From an uncultured Campylobacter sp. (GTDB lineage Bacteria > Campylobacterota > Campylobacteria > Campylobacterales > Campylobacteraceae): 64,000 bases of DNA. Numbering within the stretch: the first letter of the stretch is position 1; every line of letters begins with the position of its first letter. The notes under the pieces are model-generated. The model worked only from the letters and a program-made list of their open reading frames with translations. It was not told where the DNA came from and did not search any database. Of this stretch, positions 1 through 7,152 are shown one piece after another. The DNA is taken from the NCBI RefSeq assembly GCF_938030145.1, contig NZ_CALHGM010000031.1:46340-110339 (forward strand). Reading direction: 5' to 3'. The position numbers were made by a program, and so were the translations under genes.

Positions 1-331
1 TGAAATTTCGTCTGATCTGCGGCGGGCAGCTTTGCAAAATTTTAAATTTCGTACTTCCCATATCAATGATCGTCGTTTCGCTTCTGCAGTCGCTTAGTTT
101 TTGCAACGTCTCAATAATTGCCTCCACGGGGATTGCAAGAAAGATCGCGTCGCAGCTTTGCTTCATCTGCTCTAGGCTTAAAATTTCATGCACGAGCCCA
201 AGTCGCAGAGCTTCCTTTTCGTTTTCGCGGCTGATGTCGCAGCCATAGACGGCGCTGATGATTTTGGTGCTTTTTAGACATAGCCCCAGCGAGCCGCCGA
301 TGAGACCCAGACCGATAATTCCTATCTTCAT
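1..331 (-). CDS. tyrA: Prephenate dehydrogenase, N-terminal part (cut by window edge)
   Basis: This is the first ~110 codons of an NAD(P)-dependent prephenate dehydrogenase, which makes 4-hydroxyphenylpyruvate for tyrosine synthesis in the cytoplasm. The start ATG lies at 329-331. The protein opens MKIGIIGLGLIGGSLGLCLK, a Rossmann fingerprint (GxGxxG). It continues through the conserved stretch AIFLAIPVEAIIETL and a D-M-G-S-T-K segment typical of TyrA. The rest lies beyond the left edge. It is divergent from bamA, with about 80 bp between the two starts. The tyrA/bamA pairing matches the order I remember from C. jejuni, which supports the call. Confidence 0.85.
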   Translation of the reverse strand, partial: MKIGIIGLGLIGGSLGLCLKSTKIISAVYGCDISRENEKEALRLGLVHEILSLEQMKQSCDAIFLAIPVEAIIETLQKLSDCRSETTIIDMGSTKFKILQSCPPQIRRNF

Positions 332-412
332 AAAATTCCTTTTTGATATATGCAAGTTTTAATTTTAATGTGGTATTATACGCAAATTATTTTCGTTTTT
401 AGGTAAAATTTT

Positions 413-2668
413 ATGAAAAAAAGCGTTTTTTTACTCTTAGTAGGCGGGATTTCCGTGGCGTGCGCCGCACAGATCAAATCCATTAAATTTGAAGGGCTAA
501 GGCATCTTTCTCCACAGGTCGCGCAGCAAATTTCAGGACTTAAGGTAGGCGATGAGCTTAACGGCGAAAACACCAATGCTGCGATCTCGAAGCTATTTGA
601 GCAGGGCTATTTCAGCGACGTTTATATCAGCGAACAAGGCGGCGCGGTCACTATCAACGTAACCGAAAAACCGACCATCGCCAAGGTCGAGATCAAAAAC
701 GTAGTTACCAACGACCGCGATAAGATAAATGAGCTCATCGGCTTGCGTCCGGGTCAGGTTTACGACGAGGTGGCTGCTAAAAAAGCAGAGACCCGCATCA
801 AGCAATACTACGAAGTCAAGGGCTTTTTTGACACCGTGGTGGAATTTTATCCAAAACCGATCAACGACGATAAATCGGTAATCTTGCTAACGATCGAGGT
901 AAATCGCGGCGAAAATATCATCATCGATAAGGTAAATTTAGTAGGCGCGGACAAGCTAGACTATGACGATATAGAGCCATCCGTTGCCAATAAAGAACGC
1001 GAGATGCTGGGCTGGATGTGGGGCTTTAACGACGGCAAGGTAAAAACCGCCGAGCTTCCTAACGACGCAAATAGAATTCAAGAAGAATATTATAAAAAAG
1101 GCTACTTAGACGCACAGGTTTCTGCGCCGCTACTTAATGCCGATATGGATAATTACACTGCTGATTTAACTTATTATATAAAAGAGGGCGAGCAATACAC
1201 CGTAAGCTCTGTAGATATCGAGTATCCTGCAGATATAATCAAGCTTGATAAAGAAAAGGTTTTGGACGATTTTAAGCTTCAAAAGGGCGATACGATGAAT
1301 TCCGAGCGTTTGCGCCGCGATATGAATACGCTAGAGACTTTAGTCGCGGATCAGGGATATGCCTACGTGCGTATCGTGCCTAAGACTAAGCAGGACAAAG
1401 AAGCTCGCACGGTCGCTATCACGTATCAAGTCATCCCTGAGGATAAAGTCTATATTAGAAACGTAACGATCTCGGGTAACGATAAGACCGAGGATAAGGT
1501 CATCCGCCGCGAGATGTATCTGACCGAGGGAAATTTATATAGCAAAACCGACTACAACGATTCGTTAAATTCTTTAAAACGCACGGGGTATTTCGATGAG
1601 GTGGAGATTAAAGAAAACCGCGTTTCTAACGATCAGATCGATCTTGAAGTCGCAGTCAAAGAAGCTCCTACAGGCTCTATCACTGGCGGTATCGGATATG
1701 GCAGCGAGGATGGAATTTTACTTAGCGGCGGTATCAGTGATCGTAACGTATTCGGCACCGGTCTTCACGGCGCATTCTCGGTCGAAAAAAGCGACGATCA
1801 GTTAAGCGGACGCTTGAGCTTAACCAATCCTAGAGTATTTGATTCTGAGTATAGCTTGGGCGGATCGATCTTTGCCAACGATTACGACTGGGACGACTAC
1901 GATGAGAAATCTTACGGATTTTCAATCACGGGCGGTCGCAAGATCGGGCGTAATACCGATGTAAGCCTTACGTATTATCTCGAAAAAAGCGAGATTAAGG
2001 GCTTAAACGAATATTACGCCAAAGCAGGCTATCTAGATGGCAAGAATTTAAAAAGCTCGATTATCCCGTCTATTACATATAATAGCACAGATGATTATTA
2101 CTTGCCAAGAAGCGGTATGATCGCAAGTGCTAGCTTAGAATACGCGGGTCTTGGCGGCGATATGGACTACACCAAGGCGCGAGGATCGTTTAACTACTAC
2201 TTTGGCTTGCGAGATTATATCGATCACGACATTATCTTTAGATACAAAGCTGCAACGGGCTATATGTGGGAAGGTAATAAAAAGATCCCGATCAATGAAA
2301 AACTATTCCTAGGCGGAATGAAAAGCATTAGAGGCTACGAAGGTCGCAGTATCCCGAAAAAAGAGATCTGCTTAAATGCAAATAATTGCCGCTATATTGA
2401 GACGGGCGGTATGCAGAGTTTTAATAACTCTTTTGAGCTAAGCTTTCCGGTGGTTGATAGGCTTAAAATGCGCTTCGTAACGTTTTTTGACTACGGAATG
2501 ATTGGCGATCATGACTGGAATGAGGAGGAGCGCTACAGCACGGGCGCCGGTATCGAGTGGATGACGCCGATGGGACCTTTGCAGTTATACTTTGTCAAGC
2601 CGCTTAATAAAAAGCCGCACGACGACACAAATAGCTTCGAATTTAGTATCGGCGCTAGATTTAATTAA
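413..2668 (+). CDS. bamA: Outer membrane protein assembly factor BamA
   Basis: This is the Omp85-family core of the Bam complex, which folds and inserts beta-barrel proteins into the outer membrane. It is 751 aa. A cleavable signal peptide (MKKSVFLLLVGGISVACAA) is followed by tandem POTRA domains over roughly residues 20-410, with repeated G-x-Y/F-S-D-V-like ends (GYFSDV, GFFDTV, GYLDAQ, GYFDEV). A C-terminal barrel of about 340 residues follows. The barrel keeps the loop-6 signature SIRGYEGRS near residue 640. The last residues are GARFN, so the usual terminal aromatic residue is followed by an extra Asn. It appears monocistronic, with a hairpin just downstream. Confidence 0.95.
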   Translation: MKKSVFLLLVGGISVACAAQIKSIKFEGLRHLSPQVAQQISGLKVGDELNGENTNAAISKLFEQGYFSDVYISEQGGAVTINVTEKPTIAKVEIKNVVTNDRDKINELIGLRPGQVYDEVAAKKAETRIKQYYEVKGFFDTVVEFYPKPINDDKSVILLTIEVNRGENIIIDKVNLVGADKLDYDDIEPSVANKEREMLGWMWGFNDGKVKTAELPNDANRIQEEYYKKGYLDAQVSAPLLNADMDNYTADLTYYIKEGEQYTVSSVDIEYPADIIKLDKEKVLDDFKLQKGDTMNSERLRRDMNTLETLVADQGYAYVRIVPKTKQDKEARTVAITYQVIPEDKVYIRNVTISGNDKTEDKVIRREMYLTEGNLYSKTDYNDSLNSLKRTGYFDEVEIKENRVSNDQIDLEVAVKEAPTGSITGGIGYGSEDGILLSGGISDRNVFGTGLHGAFSVEKSDDQLSGRLSLTNPRVFDSEYSLGGSIFANDYDWDDYDEKSYGFSITGGRKIGRNTDVSLTYYLEKSEIKGLNEYYAKAGYLDGKNLKSSIIPSITYNSTDDYYLPRSGMIASASLEYAGLGGDMDYTKARGSFNYYFGLRDYIDHDIIFRYKAATGYMWEGNKKIPINEKLFLGGMKSIRGYEGRSIPKKEICLNANNCRYIETGGMQSFNNSFELSFPVVDRLKMRFVTFFDYGMIGDHDWNEEERYSTGAGIEWMTPMGPLQLYFVKPLNKKPHDDTNSFEFSIGARFN

Positions 2669-2691
2669 ACGCGGCGACTTGCGAACGCTGT

Positions 2692-2720
2692 GGCGTGCGT
2701 AGAATTTTCTACCGCACGCC
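2692..2720 (+). terminator. Probable intrinsic terminator after bamA
   Basis: A GC-rich stem starts 24 nt after the bamA stop. GGCGTGCG plus TAGA pairs with TCTA plus CGCACGCC, with one bulged base and a short AT loop. TTAAAATTTA follows. The T run is weak, so this may be a stabilising 3' stem rather than a strict terminator. Confidence 0.6.
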
Positions 2721-3236
2721 TTAAAATTTAGTAACGCGCAATTTTGACTTTTCTTGTCGCGCTAATTTGCAGCCGAATTATTGTAGGCGGGTTGAGCTAA
2801 ATTTTAATTGGAATTCCGCTCGGCTTAGGATAAAATTTGAACGCATAGCTTACTTGGGACTTTTTAAAGTTTTAGTTATCAAGATAGTTTAAAATTCCAT
2901 TCGTATGGCAAAATTTTAAGTATAAGTGTTCTAAAAAAAATCAATGCAAGCCATTTACATATTTTATTTAAAGAAATTCTAATATTGAAATTTTAAAAAT
3001 TACGATATAGACGATAAACGCCGCTTTGTTGTGCGCGGAATTTCACTGCATAGGATCTAGCGCGCCACTGAATTTTAAAGCTCATAAATTTTTGAGATTC
3101 TAAAATTGTTAGAATTTAAAATCTGAAATTCGCCTCGTAAATCGCTAAACATTTGCGTTAAATTTTGCCTCGCTTTACCGATAATTTAAGTTAAGCTTGT
3201 AAAATCGCGCTCTAAAATCATATCAAAGGCTCTTTT
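2721..3236. other. Non-coding spacer bamA to M23 peptidase
   Basis: About 500 nt with no credible reading frame on either strand. It is AT-rich, carries scattered AAATTTTA-type words and an A8 run near 2933-2940, and presumably holds the promoter of the downstream peptidase gene. I see no RNA gene or repeat array. Confidence 0.5.
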
Positions 3237-4616
3237 ATGCGTAGAAATGGCAATGGAACGAAGTTTAAAATTTTAATATTTCTTATTATAATATGCGCTT
3301 TGGTTTATGGAATCTTTAGAATTTTTACCTCGCCGAAATTTGAAAAAAATCCTCCACAAATTGCGCTGGAAAATGAAATTTATTGGAATTTAACCTCGCC
3401 TTTGAAGATTAAAATTTCAGACGATACCGGCATTAAGCTCGTTCGCGTTAATTTAAACGACGGAGCCAGCACGATACCGCTGCTAAATGAGGAGCTGAAT
3501 GTTCCGCAAACTACGCTAGAGCTTGCCGTGCAATTTCCTAAAAATTTGATGCTTAATAAAGATAAAAACTACAAGCTCGAGGTTTTTGCAAACGACATTA
3601 GCTCGTGGAATTTTGCGCAAGGAAATAAGAGCGTAAAAACGGCAAATATAATAATAGATGACAAAAAGCCCCTCATAAGTATCATCAATCAATCCTATAA
3701 AATCACTAAAGGCGGTAGCGCTGTAGTCGTATTCTCAGCTAAAGACGAGCGCCTAAACGAAGTCTATGTCAAAACCAACTATGGCAAAATTTTTAAAGCA
3801 ATTCCTTTTGTAAAAGAGGGCTATTATGCGTCTCTCGTAGCGTGGCCTGCAAATTTAGAGGAATTTCGCGCAGAAGCGGTCGCCACTGATCGTGCAGGCA
3901 ACGAAAGCATTTCGCAGATTAAATATTTTTATCAAGACAAAAAATATAAGGTCTCTACTATCAAGCTAAATCCGGGTTTTATTAACGGCAAAGTAAGCGA
4001 TCTGGCTAGCCAATATGCGCAGAATTTTAACTCTATGAGCGATCTGGAAAAATTTAAATTCGTAAATGAAACTTTGCGTAAGAAAAACGGAGATGATCTG
4101 CACGCCGCTACTAGCGCGGTGCACGAGGATAAAATAAATGGATTTGAGCTAAAGCCTTTTTATCCGCTTGCTAAAGGCGCAGCGGTAGCAAGCTTTGCCG
4201 ATCATAGGATATTTTTTATGAATGACGAACAGGTAAGCGAGTCATGGCATATGGGGCTCGATCTAGCAAGCGTCGCAAACGCCGATATCAAAGAGAGCAA
4301 CTATGGCAAAGTGGTTTTCGCGCAGGAAAACGGAATTTTCGGATTAAATTTAGGAATTTACTACGGCTTTGGATTATACGGCATATACGGACACTGCTCG
4401 GCGACGCAGCTAAGTGTGGGCAGCGACGTAAAGCCGGGCGATATTCTAGCACAGACGGGCTCAAGCGGCTTTGCTTTCGGAGATCATCTGCATTTTGGCA
4501 TCGTAGTTCAGGGCGTGGACGTAAGACCCGAGGAGTGGATGGATCCTAAGTGGATGAAAGATAACATTACCGATGTCTTAGAATCGTCCAAAAAAGTAAT
4601 AGAAAAAGGTAAGTAA
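3237..4616 (+). CDS. M23 (LytM-type) peptidoglycan endopeptidase, membrane-anchored
   Basis: This is a 459-residue zinc metallopeptidase expected to cut peptidoglycan cross-links in the periplasm. One N-terminal hydrophobic segment (about residues 9-27, ILIFLIIICALVYGIF) acts as an anchor or uncleaved signal. A long beta-rich region follows to about residue 320. The C-terminal M23 domain keeps its metal and catalytic motifs: HMGLD (HxxxD), YGHCS and HLHFG (HxH). The active site therefore looks intact. The start ATG has AAAGG about 8 nt upstream. The gene sits just before lpxC, the position of an M23 peptidase in C. jejuni. A role in cell-shape remodelling is an inference from that family. Confidence 0.88.
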   Translation: MRRNGNGTKFKILIFLIIICALVYGIFRIFTSPKFEKNPPQIALENEIYWNLTSPLKIKISDDTGIKLVRVNLNDGASTIPLLNEELNVPQTTLELAVQFPKNLMLNKDKNYKLEVFANDISSWNFAQGNKSVKTANIIIDDKKPLISIINQSYKITKGGSAVVVFSAKDERLNEVYVKTNYGKIFKAIPFVKEGYYASLVAWPANLEEFRAEAVATDRAGNESISQIKYFYQDKKYKVSTIKLNPGFINGKVSDLASQYAQNFNSMSDLEKFKFVNETLRKKNGDDLHAATSAVHEDKINGFELKPFYPLAKGAAVASFADHRIFFMNDEQVSESWHMGLDLASVANADIKESNYGKVVFAQENGIFGLNLGIYYGFGLYGIYGHCSATQLSVGSDVKPGDILAQTGSSGFAFGDHLHFGIVVQGVDVRPEEWMDPKWMKDNITDVLESSKKVIEKGK

Positions 4617-4632
4617 ATTTTAAAATTTTCGC

Positions 4633-4638
4633 TATAAT
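4633..4638 (+). promoter_or_regulatory. -10 box (TATAAT) before lpxC
   Basis: TATAAT in the context GCTATAATGCGC lies 28 nt before the chosen lpxC start. The same GCTATAATG core recurs before other genes here (31303, 33601, 20644). It overlaps an in-frame upstream ATG at 4637, which argues against that ATG being the start. Confidence 0.55.
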
Positions 4639-4666
4639 GCGCGGGTTAATGAAAACGAGGATAGAA

Positions 4667-5551
4667 ATGAGACAGACAACGATAGCTAAGAAAGTCCATA
4701 ACGTCGGTATCGGGCTGCACAAAGGTGAGCCTATCAAACTTACGTTAGAGCCTTTAGAGGCAGGCAGTGGAATCGTATTTTATAGAAGTGATCTTGGCAT
4801 TAGTTTTAAAGCCGAGCCGAAAAACGTCATAAATACGCAGATGGCGACCGTCGTAGGAAATGAGAAGGGCTATATATCAACAATAGAGCATCTAATGAGC
4901 GCCATTAATGCTTATGGTATCGATAATATCCGCATCATCGTCGATGCTAATGAAATTCCTGTAATGGACGGAAGCTCCGCGAGCTTTTGTATGCTTTTGG
5001 ATGAGGCGGGAGTAAGAGAGCTTGACGCTAATAAAAAAGCTCTCATCATCAAGCGTGCCGTGGAGATTCGCGAGGGAGATAAGCTCGTACGACTAAGTCC
5101 TAGCAAGAGCCCTAAATTTGATTATACGATTAAATTTAGCCATCCGCTCATCGGCACTCAGCACTATGTTTTTGAATTTAGCAAAAAAGTCTATCTTAAA
5201 GAAATTTCGCGCGCCAGAACTTTTGGGTTTTTGAAAGATGTGCAAGCGCTTCGCTCCATGGGGTTAGCTCTAGGCGGCAGCTTAGAAAATGCCGTCGTAA
5301 TCGATGAGAACAAAATTTTAAATCCCGAGGGTTTGCGTTTTGAAAACGAGTTCGTTCGCCATAAAATTTTAGACGCGATCGGCGATCTTGCGCTCGTAGG
5401 TGCTCCGATTTTGGGCGATTATACAGCGTTTGCGGGAAGCCACGATCTAAATCATAAACTAACTTTATCAGTTTTAGCCGATGCTAAAAATTTCGAGCTA
5501 GTAGATCTTACCGCCGAGGTTGTGCGCGAATATCAAAAAGTCTTTGCTTAA
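4667..5551 (+). CDS. lpxC: UDP-3-O-acyl-N-acetylglucosamine deacetylase
   Basis: This zinc enzyme catalyses the committed step of lipid A synthesis: deacetylation of UDP-3-O-acyl-GlcNAc in the cytoplasm. It is 294 aa from the ATG at 4667, which has GAGG 6 nt upstream and gives the standard MRQTTIAKKV opening. Longer in-frame starts overlap the promoter. Metal-binding motifs are present: EHLMSA near residue 75 and HKILDAIGDL near 235. The late HDLNH His is also present. Length and motifs are normal. The tsaB frame follows directly in the same reading phase, separated only by the lpxC stop codon. Confidence 0.95.
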   Translation: MRQTTIAKKVHNVGIGLHKGEPIKLTLEPLEAGSGIVFYRSDLGISFKAEPKNVINTQMATVVGNEKGYISTIEHLMSAINAYGIDNIRIIVDANEIPVMDGSSASFCMLLDEAGVRELDANKKALIIKRAVEIREGDKLVRLSPSKSPKFDYTIKFSHPLIGTQHYVFEFSKKVYLKEISRARTFGFLKDVQALRSMGLALGGSLENAVVIDENKILNPEGLRFENEFVRHKILDAIGDLALVGAPILGDYTAFAGSHDLNHKLTLSVLADAKNFELVDLTAEVVREYQKVFA

Positions 5552-5575
5552 GGCTGCAAAATCAAAGAGGTTGAA

Positions 5576-6013
5576 ATTCTAATTGCCGCTCTTAGCGCTC
5601 CATGCTTACTCGGCGTGTATGAAAACGGCGCTAAGATAGCGGAATTTGCAAGCGCCAAAGACGAAAAAGCCGATAACTTCCTGATCGCTAAATTTAGCGA
5701 AATTCTAAAAACTTATAAAATCAAAGAGCTCATCTACGCAAACACTCCCGGCAGTTTCATGGGCATGAAGGTAAGCTATGTCATCTTGCGCACGCTTAGC
5801 ATCGCTCTTGATGTGCCTCTGCGCGCGATCAGCGGCTTTGAGCTAAGCGGCTTCGGGCCGATCAGAGCAAATAAAAACTTCAGCTACGTTTATGAGCGCG
5901 GTGAAATCAGGATGAAAAAATGCGCCCCCGCCGCGCTATCTTTGCCGCAGGATTTATCGGTTTTAAATAAAAGCGATGATATACTTCCAAATTACATCAT
6001 AGAAGCGGTTTAG
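5576..6013 (+). CDS. tsaB: tRNA t6A modification protein TsaB (non-canonical start likely)
   Basis: This is a TsaB-type partner of TsaD in forming N6-threonylcarbamoyladenosine in tRNA. Recognisable parts are the segment NTPGSFMGMKVSYVILRTL (TsaB G-S-F-T-G-x-R region) and the ISGFELSGFG loop. The only standard start, GTG at 5615, would remove the first beta strand. The open frame upstream reads ILIAALSAPCLLGVYENG, as expected for a TsaB N-terminus, and contains no ATG, GTG or TTG. AAGAGG at 5565-5570 is well spaced for an ATT codon at 5576, so I place the start there. The product would be about 145 aa, shorter than E. coli TsaB but ordinary for this lineage. Confidence 0.7.
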   Translation: MLIAALSAPCLLGVYENGAKIAEFASAKDEKADNFLIAKFSEILKTYKIKELIYANTPGSFMGMKVSYVILRTLSIALDVPLRAISGFELSGFGPIRANKNFSYVYERGEIRMKKCAPAALSLPQDLSVLNKSDDILPNYIIEAV

Positions 6014-6021
6014 GAGAGAGC

Positions 6022-6903
6022 TTGATTATAAGAATTCCTGCGACGAGCGCAAATTTAGGTCCCGGTTTCGACGCGCTCGGCCTTAGCCTAGGGCTATTTA
6101 ACGAAGTAGAGATTACCGAGCAGAAGTTTTTTTGCGTATCGCTTAGCGGCGAGGGCAGCGACAGAGCGTGGCTTAAGAAGGGCAACGCTTTTTTGAATAT
6201 TTTCAATGAAATTTACAGAAAACTAGGCGGCGGGCAAGAGATAAATTTTAAATTTGCTTTTCACAACAACATCCCGTTTTCGCGGGGACTGGGCAGTAGC
6301 TCTGCCGTGATCGTAGGCGCTATCGCAAGCGCTTATAAAATTTGCGGTTTTGAGATCGATCGCGCTAAAATTTTAAACGCGGCGCTGGAATATGAAAATC
6401 ACCCTGATAATATCGCACCCGCGACGCTCGGCGGCTTTGTCAGCAGCGTCGTGGACGGCAAGACGGTTCGCACGCAAAAATGCGAAATTTCGCAAGATCT
6501 GCAAGCCGTCGTCGTTATCCCCGATACGCCGATGCCTACGAATGAATCGCGGGGCAAGCTGCCTAAGAGCTTTTCGATCAAAGATTGCGTTAGCAACCTC
6601 TCGCACGCGGCGTTTCTGACCGCTTGCTTTATGCGACGCGATTACGACAGCTTGCGTTACGCCTGTATCGATAAGATGCACGAGCAGATGCGCATGGGCG
6701 TGCTCCCGCAGCTTTTTGGGGTGCGCGAGATCGCCTATGATAACGGCGCGCTTATGAGCTCGCTCTCGGGAAGCGGCTCAAGCTTTTTAAATTTAGCCTA
6801 CAGATCCGACGCCGCGAAGCTTAAAGCCTGCCTCAGCGAAAATTTTAAAAACTTCCGCGTCGAAATTTTAGATATCGACAACGGCGGCTTTAATATTGAC
6901 TAA
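6022..6903 (+). CDS. thrB: Homoserine kinase (GHMP family)
   Basis: It phosphorylates homoserine at the branch to threonine, in the cytoplasm. It is 293 aa. The start is TTG at 6022 behind a strong TAGGAGAGAG ribosome site and sits 8 nt after the tsaB stop. The GHMP ATP-binding motif PFSRGLGSSSAVIVGA lies near residues 90-105. The N-terminal PATSANLGPGFDALG and the C-terminal SLSGSGSSF glycine-rich segment are also typical. It is probably cotranscribed with tsaB. Confidence 0.93.
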   Translation: MIIRIPATSANLGPGFDALGLSLGLFNEVEITEQKFFCVSLSGEGSDRAWLKKGNAFLNIFNEIYRKLGGGQEINFKFAFHNNIPFSRGLGSSSAVIVGAIASAYKICGFEIDRAKILNAALEYENHPDNIAPATLGGFVSSVVDGKTVRTQKCEISQDLQAVVVIPDTPMPTNESRGKLPKSFSIKDCVSNLSHAAFLTACFMRRDYDSLRYACIDKMHEQMRMGVLPQLFGVREIAYDNGALMSSLSGSGSSFLNLAYRSDAAKLKACLSENFKNFRVEILDIDNGGFNID

Positions 6904-6924
6904 GAAAAATAAAGATATAATCGC

Positions 6925-7152
6925 ATGAGCGAACCGATTAGGATGTGCGTTATTTGTAAGGGGCGCTTCGCCAAGCGCGAACTCCACGCCTTTTTGCAAA
7001 ATTTTAAAAATATAAGCTCAAACAGACAATTTTATATTTGCGACGGTTGCATAAATCAAAAAGAGAAAATTTCAAAATATCTATCTAAATTTGCGTCTAG
7101 CGCAGATTTGGGACATATCAAGGAGAGGGTTTTAAATGGGTGTTCTGATTAA
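6925..7152 (+). CDS. YlxR/DUF448 family RNA-binding protein
   Basis: This 75-residue basic protein belongs to the YlxR (DUF448) family, small nucleic-acid-binding proteins usually encoded just before infB. The N-terminus MCVICKGRF matches the R-x-C-V-x-C-x-x-x-F/x signature. A second Cys pair (ICDGC) may complete a metal site. It overlaps the infB start by 17 nt, implying translational coupling. No good Shine-Dalgarno site precedes the ATG, and TATAAT ends only 3 nt upstream of it (6916-6921). Translation may therefore depend on readthrough from thrB, or an internal transcript may be nearly leaderless. Confidence 0.85.
   Translation: MSEPIRMCVICKGRFAKRELHAFLQNFKNISSNRQFYICDGCINQKEKISKYLSKFASSADLGHIKERVLNGCSD

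Noticed and set aside
6916..6921. A leaderless promoter for ylxR (TATAAT 3 nt before the ATG)
   Set aside because: The transcript would begin inside the gene; the box is more likely a chance match in AT-rich sequence, so it is mentioned only in the gene entry.
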